The notes below the pieces were generated by a model that worked only from the letters and a program-made list of their open reading frames with translations, made no database searches and was not told the origin of the DNA. The position numbers and the translations under genes were made by a program. From NCBI RefSeq assembly GCF_001542815.1, contig NZ_CP006992.1, positions 4,965,501 through 5,029,500 of the forward strand: 64,000 nucleotides of DNA, read 5' to 3'. This document shows positions 43,780 to 53,137 of the stretch, in pieces (position 1 is the first letter of the stretch; each line of letters begins with the position of its first letter). This DNA is from Methylobacterium sp. AMS5 (lineage in GTDB: Bacteria > Pseudomonadota > Alphaproteobacteria > Rhizobiales > Beijerinckiaceae).

Positions 43780-46011
43780 ATGAACGGTGCGACCGTCTTC
43801 CAGATGGTGTCGGGCCTCGGCGATGCGTTCGGCAGCGGCTATTCCGACGCCCGTAAGCAGGCGCAGGAGGACGAGGCTCCGACCCTGATCTCGAACCTGA
43901 TGAACGCGTACAAGGGCGGCGGGGCGGCGGCGGTGCCAGCGAGCGGTCTCGGTGTGCCGAGGGCCGCGCCCACGGCTCCTGTCGCGCCTTCCAGCACGCC
44001 TGCCGCCCTTCCGTCCTTCGCGGGCGGTGGCGGCGCTCCCATGCGTGTTCCGGGCAACGGCGGCGAGATCTATACCCCGTTCGTCGACTCGCTGAAATCG
44101 GGCGGACTGACCAACCCCTACGGCCTCGCCGCGATGGCGGCGTATGCCGGGCGGGAGAGCGGCTACAAGCCCAGCAACATCACCGGCTCCTGGGCCGATC
44201 CGAGCGAGAGCGGCCAGCCCGGCACCTCGGGCGGCATCCTGTCGTGGCGCGGCGACCGGTTCGCGAACATGCGTCGCCTGACGGCCGGGGCGAAAGATCC
44301 CGTTGCGGCGCGGGCGACCTTCGCCCTGACGGAGAACCCGCAGCTGACGCTCGCCCTCCAGAACGCGAAGAGCCCGGAGGAGGCGAACCAGTTGATGGCG
44401 AACGCTTGGCGGTTCGCCGGCTTCAATCGTCCCGGCGGCGAGTTCGCGGCTCGGCTCGGCTCGACGCGCCAGTATCTTGCTCGCCTCGGCGGGGCACCGA
44501 CGGCAGGGCCAACCTCGCCGCAGCGCTCGTCCGTCGCGGTCGCGGAGAACGAGGCCGACGTGCAGGCGATGGAGCGCGAGATGGGCATGGTTCCGTCGGC
44601 GCCGCGCCAGGTCGCCTCGGCTGAGCCCGACGCCGCCAACCTGCCCGCAGTCGGCGCGCAGCCGGCCGGCTTCGTCGTTCCGCAGGGCGGCGCGCCGGCC
44701 GCGCCGTCTCAGGCTTTCGGCGGCTTCCCCGGCGGCACGGCCACCCGCATGACGCCGGAGCTTCAGACAGCGCTCAACGCGGCGTGGCGCAACCCGAACA
44801 CCCGCGCGATGGCCGGGCAGATCTTCGGGCAACTGCTCAAGGGTCAGGACAACGGCTGGGACATCAAGGAGATCAACGGGCAGAGTTCCTGGTTGAACAC
44901 ACGAGACGGCCGAATCCTCCCCATCGGGCAGGCCAAGCGGAACACCGCGACCGTCGGCAACAGCCTCGTCGATACGGCGACGGGCGATGTCTTGTTCACG
45001 GCTCCGGACAAGGACAGTTCGAAGTTCACCTATCAGGCGATGCCCGGTGTCGGCATGGTGGCGCTGCACTCGACCGATCCGACGCAATCCCGCGTCATCA
45101 TCGCCGGCCAGCAGCCGCGTCCGCTCTCGGCCGAGGAGCGCCAAGCCTACGGCATTCCCGAGGGGACAGGCGCGGCCATGGGCCCGGACGGCAAGCCGTT
45201 CGGCATCGGTGGCGGCCGCACACAGGTCAATGTCGATACGAAGGGTGCGGGCAAGTTCTCCGAGAAGGCGAACGAGCTTCAGGCCAAGCGCTATTCGGAG
45301 ATGGTGGAGGCCGCGGACAACGCGGTCCCACTGCGCGCGGACATCGACACGATGGCCAGCCTCGGCGAGCGGATCAGCACGGGCAAGCTGGCTGGCGCCC
45401 GCCTCGGCCTCGCGCAGTACGCGCAGGCGGCCGGGCTCGACTCCATCGCCAACAGCCTCACAGAGGGCAAGATGGGCGAGATGGAAGCCTTCACGGCGCT
45501 CGCCGACAAGCTGACGCCACGGATGCGGGTTCCGGGCTCCGGCGCCACCTCCGACGCCGAGGGTCGCGCGTTCAAGAACAGCCTTCCCTCGCTGCTCAAG
45601 AGCCCCGGCGGCAACGCGATCATCGTCGATACCTTCCGCGGACTGGCCGACTATCAGGCGCAGGCCGGTGACATCGCCGGCAAGGCGCTGCGCGGCGAGA
45701 TCAGCCAGTCAGAGGCGGATCAGGCTCTCAAGGCGCTGCCGAGCCCCTACGCGCGGTTCCGGGACTATCGGGGCGGTCAGCGCGGCGGCTCGGATGCGCC
45801 CGGCGCTCGCGAGGGTGGTGCCGCAACCGCTTCGCCGAAAGCCGCGGCGCCCGCCGGCCCGGCCTCCATCCCCATGGCGGCCGTCCGGGCGCTGCGCTCC
45901 GACCCGAACCTCCGCAGCCAGTTCGATGCGAAGTATGGTGCGGGCGCCTCGGCGCGTATCCTCGGCCCGGCCCGTGAGAACGGGCCCGACAGCATCCTCG
46001 CGGGACCCTGA
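43780..46011 (+). CDS. phage internal virion protein with tail-lysozyme-like domain
   Basis: The 743-residue protein carries, at about residues 105-230, AAMAAYAGRESGYKPSNITG and GGILSWRGDRFANM, the arrangement of phage tail lysozymes, with Glu in RESGY as the probable catalytic residue. The remainder is alanine- and glycine-rich with long helical parts, as in ejection proteins. It would cut peptidoglycan locally during infection. It follows the DNA-transfer gene by 4 bases. Confidence 0.75.
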   Translation: MNGATVFQMVSGLGDAFGSGYSDARKQAQEDEAPTLISNLMNAYKGGGAAAVPASGLGVPRAAPTAPVAPSSTPAALPSFAGGGGAPMRVPGNGGEIYTPFVDSLKSGGLTNPYGLAAMAAYAGRESGYKPSNITGSWADPSESGQPGTSGGILSWRGDRFANMRRLTAGAKDPVAARATFALTENPQLTLALQNAKSPEEANQLMANAWRFAGFNRPGGEFAARLGSTRQYLARLGGAPTAGPTSPQRSSVAVAENEADVQAMEREMGMVPSAPRQVASAEPDAANLPAVGAQPAGFVVPQGGAPAAPSQAFGGFPGGTATRMTPELQTALNAAWRNPNTRAMAGQIFGQLLKGQDNGWDIKEINGQSSWLNTRDGRILPIGQAKRNTATVGNSLVDTATGDVLFTAPDKDSSKFTYQAMPGVGMVALHSTDPTQSRVIIAGQQPRPLSAEERQAYGIPEGTGAAMGPDGKPFGIGGGRTQVNVDTKGAGKFSEKANELQAKRYSEMVEAADNAVPLRADIDTMASLGERISTGKLAGARLGLAQYAQAAGLDSIANSLTEGKMGEMEAFTALADKLTPRMRVPGSGATSDAEGRAFKNSLPSLLKSPGGNAIIVDTFRGLADYQAQAGDIAGKALRGEISQSEADQALKALPSPYARFRDYRGGQRGGSDAPGAREGGAATASPKAAAPAGPASIPMAAVRALRSDPNLRSQFDAKYGAGASARILGPARENGPDSILAGP

Positions 46012-46016
46012 TCCTG

Positions 46017-49000
46017 ATGGCGAACTTCTTCGACCAATTCGACGAGGCGCCGGCGCCGAAGGCGTCCGGCACCAAGGCCGCGCCGTCGGACAGCAACTTC
46101 TTCGACCAGTTCGACGAGGGGGCTGCACCCAAGGGCGGAAAGCCCGCGGCGGACACTCCGTCGGTGGTCGGCGATATCGTCCAGTCGGCCGGCGCCGGTA
46201 TCATCCGCGGCGCCGCCGGACTGCCGGACCTGCCGCAGACGGCGCTCGGTCTCGTCGAGGCCGGCATCGGCTACCTGACCGACAAGATGGGCAAGGGTGC
46301 CCGCAGTCTCGCGGGCAAGGCCCCGCTCTCCGAAGCACAGGCTGCGGAGGTGCGCGCGGCGATGAAGGGGGGGCTCCCCTCGCTGTCCGAACTGCCGATG
46401 CCGGGCCAGACCGCGATCAGCGCCCTCGAAGCCGCAACGGGCAAGCTCTACGAGCCCCAGACGATCCTCGGCGAGTATGCCCGCACCGTTGCCGAGTTCC
46501 TGCCCGGCGGGGGCAAGACGATCGCCACGGCAGCCCGCAATGCCCTGGCGCCGGCGATCGCGTCCGAGACGGCCGGTCAGGTCACCAAGGGCACGGCAGC
46601 CGAGCCCGTCGCGCGCCTCGTGGGCGGCGTGGCCGGTGGCGCCGCGCAGGCCTTCACGCGCCGCCCCGGCACGGCCGAGCGCCTGTTCGATGGTGCCGCG
46701 GGCAAGATCACGCCCGACGAGGTCACGGCGGTGCGCGCGCTCATGGACGATGCGGCCGGTCGTGGCGTCGCCCTGACCTGGGCGGAGGCGCTGCAGCAGG
46801 TCGTCGGCCCGCGCCGCCTCGGCGATCTTCAGCGCGTCGTCGAAGGACAGGGCGGGCTTTCCGAGTTCTTCGCCGCACGTCCGGGCCAGATCGATGCTGC
46901 CGGGCAGGCTGGGCTCGATGCCATCGCGCCGGCCTCCCCGTCTTCCGCCCGTACCGGCGAGGCGGTCCAGGCCGCGGCCCGCAACGCAGTCGCTGCGACG
47001 CCCGAGGGGCAGGCGGTGATCCGCGCAACGCAGGGCGCCGGCCCGCGTGTCTCCCCGGATCAGGCCGGGCAGGTGATCCAGCGCGAGATGCGCGGCGTCG
47101 CCGATGCTCGCGAGGCTACACGATCGGAGCAGGCGGCCCGCGACTACGATGCTGCCCGCGCCGCGCCGGAGCGCGTCGGGATCGATCGCACGGTGACCGT
47201 GGAGCGACCCGGCGAGCCGATCATCACCCAGCCGGAAGGCGCCCCGCGGTTCACGGACGCCGCCCCGCGTCCCATGGACCCGCCGCCGGTCGTCGAGGCT
47301 TCGGCAGCAGCCGGCCCGGAGAGCCTTGCCCGCTTCGTGGCCCGGCACGGCGGTCTGCGGCTCGACGGCGATGTGCTCGCGACCGACCTGCACCGCTTCA
47401 ACATCCCCGGCATGGGCAACGTCGCGCGCGAGGGCGGCAGGGGAATCGACAATTACTGGCGCGAGCGTCTGATCGAAGCCGGCTACCTGCGCGCCGATGC
47501 CGATGGCGGTGCCGCGCGGGACATCACCAACGAGCTGTTGCGCAAGCTCCAGAACGAGCAGCGCGGCCTCCCGAGCTATCCCATTGACGCCGAGCGGCAG
47601 GCCGCCGGAGCGCGTGGACGACAGGGGCAGGTGACCGACGAGTACCGGGCCGCGCAGTCGCGGGCGGAGAGCAGTCTGGATGAGGCCCTGCGCAAGGCCG
47701 GGGTTCCGCCCGAGAGCCTGCATCCCGAAGTTCGGAGCCGGACGCTCGGCGCCCTCATGCGTGGCGAGCACGTCGATCCACTCGACGCCTACGAGCGCAC
47801 GGTGGCCGGGATGCGCGAGCCGCCGGCGCCCTACTCCCGTAGCACCACCGTCATGGAGGAGGTCTCCGCTCCTCGGTTCGGGCAGGTGAACCCGCAGGCC
47901 GCACTCGATGCGCTCGACGGTCAGGCACGCACGGCCAAGGGCGACGTCCGGTCCGAATTGGAGCAGGTGCGCCGCGACTTCCTCGAATACGGCACCGATC
48001 CCGTGTCGGGCGTCCGCGAGACCGATCTCTCCATCGAAGGCCTGCTGCACGCCCGCGAGCGTCTCGACCAGCGGCTCGCCCGGGCCCGCGAGGATGGCGA
48101 TGCGACGAAGGTGCGCGACCTGCAAACGGTCCGCTCCGCGCTCGACGAGCAGCTCAAGGCGGCGCCCGAGGTGGCGACCGCGGACGCGAATTTCGCCGCC
48201 AACAGCGGCCCCTTGGAGCCGTTCTCCGGTAACACCCCGCTCGGCCGGGTAACGCAGCGCGACCCGCTGACCCGCCGCATGGCCACCCCGACGGAGCAAG
48301 TGCCGACCCATCTCGAAGGCGCCACCGCCGCGCGCGAGTTCTTGGCGAACGCCACGCCGGCGGCCCGCAACGCCTTCGAGGCGCGGGAGGTGACGCGCAT
48401 TCTCGACGGTGTGACCGGACAGGGCGGTGCGACGGCGGAGCGGATCCGCGCCGCGATACGCCAGAACGAGGACCTCCTCGCCCTCCTCCCGGAGGCGCGC
48501 GGCCGGCTTCAGCGGCTTGCCCTCGCCCATCAGGGTCGCGAGGCCGTAGAGCGCTCGCCCCTGGGTCGGATCGCCGAGCGGCCGGACGTGAAGCGCGCGA
48601 TCGACGCCCTGTTTCCGGCGAAGCCCGTCGAGGGCTCCTCGGCCGATGTCGGAGCCGCCGTCGGCGCCATCGCGCGCAGCAATTCGCTGGCGGCGCGCGA
48701 GCTCGTCCGGACCTATCTGGGGACCGAGTTCGCCGCCAAGACGAAGGATCTCCAGGGCGGCGCCAATCAGGCGGGCGGAGCGAAGTTCGCGGCCAGCATC
48801 CGGGGCAATGATCTGGCCAGCGAGAACATCTTCGCCGCGATCCGTGCCCTGCCGGATGGCGAGCGGATCGCCTCCGGCTTCTCTCGCCTACTGGACATCT
48901 TCGATGCGACCGGCACACGCCAGGGCGTCGGCTCGCGGACCTCGTTCAACAACGAGGCGCTGGCCGAGGTTCGGAAGGGCAACCTCCCCGCGGAGGCAGG

Positions 49001-49271
49001 CAAAGCACTCGCGACCGGCGGCCTCAACCTGCCGAAGCGGATCGCGCAGGCGTTCGAGGACTGGCAGGCGGGCCGGAACGTCGACCGCTTAGCCGCGCTG
49101 CTGACCACGCCAGAGGGAGGACGGCGTCTTGCGGATCTCGCGAACGCCAAGCCGGGCGCCGCTACGATCGCGCTCCTGAACCGGCTCGTGGTACTCGGCG
49201 CCCGCGGTGCCGGTGGCGGCGACCGTGACACCCGTGAGGCTCTTCAGCTTAAGGTGCGCGCGGTCCCATAG
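46017..49271 (+). CDS. large phage internal virion / ejection protein
   Basis: The 1084-residue protein has two N-terminal copies of FFDQFDE, a hydrophobic-helical region around residues 60-210 (IIRGAAGLPDLPQTALGLVE) and long helical segments with RERLIEAGYLRADADGG and later LARAREDGDATKVRDLQ. It resembles the largest ejection proteins of podoviruses. No enzymatic motif was seen. The last 60 codons overlap a minus-strand membrane gene, so one of the two 3' ends may be overextended. Confidence 0.7.
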   Translation: MANFFDQFDEAPAPKASGTKAAPSDSNFFDQFDEGAAPKGGKPAADTPSVVGDIVQSAGAGIIRGAAGLPDLPQTALGLVEAGIGYLTDKMGKGARSLAGKAPLSEAQAAEVRAAMKGGLPSLSELPMPGQTAISALEAATGKLYEPQTILGEYARTVAEFLPGGGKTIATAARNALAPAIASETAGQVTKGTAAEPVARLVGGVAGGAAQAFTRRPGTAERLFDGAAGKITPDEVTAVRALMDDAAGRGVALTWAEALQQVVGPRRLGDLQRVVEGQGGLSEFFAARPGQIDAAGQAGLDAIAPASPSSARTGEAVQAAARNAVAATPEGQAVIRATQGAGPRVSPDQAGQVIQREMRGVADAREATRSEQAARDYDAARAAPERVGIDRTVTVERPGEPIITQPEGAPRFTDAAPRPMDPPPVVEASAAAGPESLARFVARHGGLRLDGDVLATDLHRFNIPGMGNVAREGGRGIDNYWRERLIEAGYLRADADGGAARDITNELLRKLQNEQRGLPSYPIDAERQAAGARGRQGQVTDEYRAAQSRAESSLDEALRKAGVPPESLHPEVRSRTLGALMRGEHVDPLDAYERTVAGMREPPAPYSRSTTVMEEVSAPRFGQVNPQAALDALDGQARTAKGDVRSELEQVRRDFLEYGTDPVSGVRETDLSIEGLLHARERLDQRLARAREDGDATKVRDLQTVRSALDEQLKAAPEVATADANFAANSGPLEPFSGNTPLGRVTQRDPLTRRMATPTEQVPTHLEGATAAREFLANATPAARNAFEAREVTRILDGVTGQGGATAERIRAAIRQNEDLLALLPEARGRLQRLALAHQGREAVERSPLGRIAERPDVKRAIDALFPAKPVEGSSADVGAAVGAIARSNSLAARELVRTYLGTEFAAKTKDLQGGANQAGGAKFAASIRGNDLASENIFAAIRALPDGERIASGFSRLLDIFDATGTRQGVGSRTSFNNEALAEVRKGNLPAEAGKALATGGLNLPKRIAQAFEDWQAGRNVDRLAALLTTPEGGRRLADLANAKPGAATIALLNRLVVLGARGAGGGDRDTREALQLKVRAVP

Positions 49272-49454
49272 CCGCGTGGCCAGGGCGGTAAAGAACGCCG
49301 CCATGATCACCGAGACTCCGAAGCTCACCATCACCTGCGCCGGGTTGATCGGAGCGGGATTGCCCTCGGGCGGCACCGACATGCCGTAGGTCAGCGCCGC
49401 GATGAACGCGAACTGCGCGAGGCACCAGAGCTTTTGCGAGGGAGTCGAGAGCAT
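49089..49454 (-). CDS. small phage membrane protein of unknown function
   Basis: The 121-residue product has two hydrophobic segments (LWCLAQFAFIAALTYGMSV and VMVSFGVSVIMAAFFTALA) and a charged tail. It is the only minus-strand gene in the virion arm. Its C-terminal half runs antisense to the end of the ejection-protein gene, which is unusual. A holin-like or exclusion role is possible but not shown. Confidence 0.5.
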   Translation of the reverse strand: MLSTPSQKLWCLAQFAFIAALTYGMSVPPEGNPAPINPAQVMVSFGVSVIMAAFFTALATRLWDRAHLKLKSLTGVTVAATGTAGAEYHEPVQERDRSGARLGVREIRKTPSSLWRGQQRG

Positions 49455-49564
49455 GGAAGGCACGGTAGCACGGCCGCACCGTGCCGCCAGCCATCACCCC
49501 TTGACCCGACGGGCAAAACCCGCGAATTGATCACCGTGCCGCGCCTTACGCGCTGGCCCTGACC

Positions 49565-49587
49565 AAGCCCCGCCCCGTGCGGGGCTT
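49565..49587. terminator. hairpin between ejection and fibre genes
   Basis: AAGCCCCGC and GCGGGGCTT form a perfect 9-bp stem around CCCGT, followed by CGTCGTTTC. It lies in the gap between convergent/divergent units and could end transcripts from the left. Confidence 0.55.
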
Positions 49588-49608
49588 CGTCGTTTCAGGC
49601 TCCCCCAC

Positions 49609-50835
49609 ATGCACAAACCGCTCGCCGCTGGGCTCGTTCTCGCGCTCGGCCTGATCTCGGCTGCCTCGGCCGCCGAGTCGTGGTCGAAGTCGCGCCAGCA
49701 GATCCTCGATGCGTCGGGTCGCCCCCTGCTCGTTCCGAGCGTGGTGTTTTTCGCGGCCGGGACCACGACGCCGCTCGCGGTCTACTCCGATGCCGCTCTG
49801 ACCAAGCCGCTCGCCCAGCCGGTGAAAGCCGATGGGGCCGGCCGATTCCCGCGGATCTACCTTCCGACAGCGCTCTATGCCGAGGCCGTGCTCGGCCCCT
49901 ATGGCGAGGTTCTCTGGCGCGACGACGGCCTTGGTACCGTGCCGCCGACCACGAGCGGCGGCGGCGGTGGCGGCACGATTGATCCGACCGCGATCGCCGT
50001 GACCGGCGATGTAAAGTGGCGCATGGACGCCGGGATCATGCCGGGCTGGGTGCGGATGAACGGCCGGACGCTCGGCGGTGCCGGCTCAGGCGCGACCGAA
50101 CTCGCCTCCGCCACCGCCTCGGCCGCATTCGCCTATCTATGGAACACCTTCCCCGACACGGTCGCCTCCGTGGTCGGCGGGCGCGGCACCTCGGCTTCGG
50201 GCGATTTCTCGGCCGGCAAGCAGATCGTCATCCCGACCATGCAGGGCCTCATGCAGGCAGGCCTCGACGACATGGGATCGAGCCCGGCCGGACGGCTTCA
50301 GACGATCACGGACCTGACGCTCTCGGCCGGTTCGACCACGGCAACGGTGTTCAATTCGTCCCGACTCGCCATCGGCATGACGGTGATTGCCACCGGCATT
50401 TCGGCCGGTACAACGATTACGGATATCAACGGCACCACCATCACGCTGTCACAGGCTGCCGCGACGGGCTCGACGGGTACGGTCTCGGGCGCGCGGTTCT
50501 CGGGGCTCGGCGACGCGCAGACACCGGGCCAAATCGGCGGCGACGCACTCACGAGCCTATCGAACAAGAACCTGCCGGTGACGCTACCGGGCGGGTCGGT
50601 GACCGTTGATTATCCGGCCCATGCGTACATCACGCACGAAGAGCTTGCGACGGCCTCGCTGAGCACTTCGTCCGGTTCCTCGCCCGTGATCAATCTGCAA
50701 AAGGGCCTCAAGAACGACCTGACCGCACCGCCGAATGCGAAGGTCTTCGGCTTCAGCATCTCGAACCCTGGTGGCGGATTGCCGGTCTCGAACCTCCCGC
50801 CGACCCGGCTCGGCACCTTCTATCTGAAGCTCTGA
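49609..50835 (+). CDS. phage tail fibre/collar-like protein with signal peptide
   Basis: The 408-residue protein has a Sec-type signal at its N-terminus (HKPLAAGLVLALGLISAASAAES). Residues 25-105 form a phage tailspike-head-binding-like domain (DGAGRFPRIYLPTALYAEAVLG with GEVLWRDDG). A glycine linker follows, then a collar-like domain with PGWVRMNGRTLGGAGSGATE and QIVIPTMQGLMQAGLDD. It probably binds the host surface. A signal peptide on a virion protein is unexpected. Confidence 0.75.
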   Translation: MHKPLAAGLVLALGLISAASAAESWSKSRQQILDASGRPLLVPSVVFFAAGTTTPLAVYSDAALTKPLAQPVKADGAGRFPRIYLPTALYAEAVLGPYGEVLWRDDGLGTVPPTTSGGGGGGTIDPTAIAVTGDVKWRMDAGIMPGWVRMNGRTLGGAGSGATELASATASAAFAYLWNTFPDTVASVVGGRGTSASGDFSAGKQIVIPTMQGLMQAGLDDMGSSPAGRLQTITDLTLSAGSTTATVFNSSRLAIGMTVIATGISAGTTITDINGTTITLSQAAATGSTGTVSGARFSGLGDAQTPGQIGGDALTSLSNKNLPVTLPGGSVTVDYPAHAYITHEELATASLSTSSGSSPVINLQKGLKNDLTAPPNAKVFGFSISNPGGGLPVSNLPPTRLGTFYLKL

Positions 50836-50839
50836 CGCC

Positions 50840-51226
50840 ATGCCGTCCTTCATGAACACCCTCGGCGCGGTCTCCCGGCGCGGGCAGTGGCGCTTCCGCC
50901 ACGTTTTCCGCGCCGGAGACGCGCGGGGACGGCTCGACCTGACCGATGCCGGCCTGATCGATTTCTCGACCTGCTCCGAGGTCGCGCTCGAGGTGACACC
51001 CCGCGCGCCACATCGCGGCGGCTGTGATGGCCGAGAGCCGGGCCCGGTGCTGGCGGCCTCGCTCGCGTCCGGAACCTTGGTCGTCTCAAACCCCGGCCTC
51101 GTCGAAGCGGTATTTCCGGCAGGCTCGCTCAATGACGTGCCGCCCGGCCTCTACGACGCGCGGGTCTTCGTCACCATCGGCCCGGAGACGGAAGAGGTCT
51201 TCTGCGAGCCGGTCGAGTTTGCCTGA
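50840..51226 (+). CDS. phage protein of unknown function
   Basis: The 128-residue protein looks beta-rich (RRGQWRFRHVFRAGD, PGLYDARVFVTIGPETEEVF) and lies between two fibre-like genes with a 4-base gap. Similar small proteins accompany tail fibres in alphaproteobacterial prophages. Function unknown. Confidence 0.65.
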   Translation: MPSFMNTLGAVSRRGQWRFRHVFRAGDARGRLDLTDAGLIDFSTCSEVALEVTPRAPHRGGCDGREPGPVLAASLASGTLVVSNPGLVEAVFPAGSLNDVPPGLYDARVFVTIGPETEEVFCEPVEFA

Positions 51227-51238
51227 GGAGGCCCCGCC

Positions 51239-51595
51239 ATGCCGAGCTATCCGATCCGACCGATGTTCCCGATTGATGTGCGCTCCCCTTCGGGCACGGT
51301 GACGGTTGGGCGCCAGGGTGCCGCCGTCACGGTGGACGTCGTGGCGAGCAGTACTGCGGCCCAGATCACCGCAGGGCAGTTCTACTCCGCACTGGAGAAT
51401 GCGTTTCCGGGGGCCTCTGCCACGGTGCGTGATGCCGTACCCTCCGACGTGACGAGCGCCGTCAATCGCGCCTACCGGACAACAGCGTTCGTCGTGCCGG
51501 GGTGCGTGCTGCTCGGATTTATTCAGGCGACCCTATCTCTCTCGGACGCGCAGATCGAAGCCCTGCTCGTCGCCGCCACCCTCCAACCGAAGTGA
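51239..51595 (+). CDS. phage protein of unknown function
   Basis: The 118-residue protein is preceded by a strong GAGGAGG and has a beta-rich start (GTVTVGRQGAAVTVDVVASSTAA) and a hydrophobic C-terminal part. It ends just before the second fibre-like gene. Function unknown. Confidence 0.65.
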   Translation: MPSYPIRPMFPIDVRSPSGTVTVGRQGAAVTVDVVASSTAAQITAGQFYSALENAFPGASATVRDAVPSDVTSAVNRAYRTTAFVVPGCVLLGFIQATLSLSDAQIEALLVAATLQPK

Positions 51596-51606
51596 AGGGC
51601 CTTCAC

Positions 51607-53121
51607 ATGATCCGTTCGTTCCGCGCGGCACTGGTCGCGCTGGCGGTGGCCGCAGCCGGCATGATCGGGGCACCCGCGACCGCGCAGACCTTCACTCTGG
51701 CAGAAACCGGCCTCCAGAACGCCGGCGCCTGCCCGCAATTCGCGGTGCGTGATCGTGCCAGCAAGGCCATGGTACCTCTGGGGTGTATCGACGCCGGATC
51801 GGCCACGTGGGTACTCAATGCAGGGCGCTTGGTGAGCGGCGGTCTCGCCCCGCTAGATCTTGATCTTGCTGGCGTTTTCAATCCGAACGCTGTGCGGCTC
51901 GCACCGGGCAATCGGGTGTCGTTCTGTCCGCAACTGGCATGTGTCCGCGGCCCGTACGACAATTCGATCAATCCGGCCTATTTCGATCACCAGCGCGCCA
52001 GCCTGCTCGTCTCGTCGGAAACAAATCTCGGCATTGAGGCGGAGGAGCAAAGTCTCGCCGTTACTACCACGATCAAGACAGGCTTCGTGAAAGCTTACGG
52101 ACCGAACAAAGCTTTTTCGACGGGCGAGGAGACGACGGTCGGCTTTGCCGCCTATCGTGCGATCCAAGGGGGCACGACTTCGGCTAATTCGCCGCCGCCC
52201 GGACTGAGGCCGAATAGTTTGCCTTTTACGTATACGGACGGCTCGGTCGTCTGGCGTTGGATCAACGATACAGCAATTGGCGCAAAGGCAGGCATCTATA
52301 ACGAGGTTATGGCCATAGAGAAAGCCGGCGGGATCTGGGGGCAGGCGAACAACGTCCAGCTCATGCCCGGCATGACGCCGACATTCGCGGCCAACCTCGA
52401 ACTCGACTTCGCCAATAAGTCGGGAAAAGACTGTGAGATCGGCGTCGCAAATTGTTTCGGCCTGTGGATGTACATGGGCGGCACGAACAAGAGCACCACC
52501 GGTATCTACATCAGCAGCAGCAACACAGCGGCGAACAACGAAAGCTTCACTGCCTTTTGGGCCCAACGGTTCGCGGGAGAGCGGCTCGCGTCCGAGTCGA
52601 ATCTCGAAATGAACACGACGAATAGCAAATCAGGCATCAGCATCGGTGGTTTTCTGCCAGCGCAGTTCACCGAGCGAGCGATCTTTGAGAATTCGACGGC
52701 GCCGATCGCGATGCAGATCTCCGGCAACAAGTCCGTCGGCTCGATCGTGGACGATTCGACCGCTCCGACCGCGCTCAACATCGCTGGCGCGAAATCGCTA
52801 GCTGGGATCTACGAGCACTCGACAACCCCGGCCGGCATCACGCTCGGCGGAACCTACAGCCGAGCGCAAATCGAGGGTAATGGCTGGAACGTGAGTTCGG
52901 GAGGTATCGCCACGACGGCTGGGCTAAACCTGACCGGCTACCTTCGTCCGCCGACCTATACCATCAACGGCACTTTGCCGGCCTGCAATTCGGCCGGGCG
53001 CGGCGCTGTTGTGGGCGTGTCGAACGCGGGTGGCGCAATCAACTATCGCGGCACCATTCAGGGCACCGGCAGTGCCTACGCTCTTCTGCTCTGCGACGGG
53101 GCCAGCTGGATCTACCACTGA
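51607..53121 (+). CDS. second fibre-like phage protein with signal peptide
   Basis: The 504-residue protein has an N-terminal signal peptide (FRAALVALAVAAAGMIGAPATAQ). The rest is rich in Asn, Thr, Gly and Ser with repeating short beta elements (ENSTAPIAMQISGNKSVGSIV, DDSTAPTALNIAGAKSLAGIY, EHSTTPAGITLGGTYSRAQIE), about 25 residues per repeat, as in beta-helical receptor-binding proteins. GC content falls below the neighbours from about 51.9 kb. It is likely the receptor-binding fibre or spike. Confidence 0.65.
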   Translation: MIRSFRAALVALAVAAAGMIGAPATAQTFTLAETGLQNAGACPQFAVRDRASKAMVPLGCIDAGSATWVLNAGRLVSGGLAPLDLDLAGVFNPNAVRLAPGNRVSFCPQLACVRGPYDNSINPAYFDHQRASLLVSSETNLGIEAEEQSLAVTTTIKTGFVKAYGPNKAFSTGEETTVGFAAYRAIQGGTTSANSPPPGLRPNSLPFTYTDGSVVWRWINDTAIGAKAGIYNEVMAIEKAGGIWGQANNVQLMPGMTPTFAANLELDFANKSGKDCEIGVANCFGLWMYMGGTNKSTTGIYISSSNTAANNESFTAFWAQRFAGERLASESNLEMNTTNSKSGISIGGFLPAQFTERAIFENSTAPIAMQISGNKSVGSIVDDSTAPTALNIAGAKSLAGIYEHSTTPAGITLGGTYSRAQIEGNGWNVSSGGIATTAGLNLTGYLRPPTYTINGTLPACNSAGRGAVVGVSNAGGAINYRGTIQGTGSAYALLLCDGASWIYH

Positions 53122-53137
53122 CCCCGCCCACCCTCGC

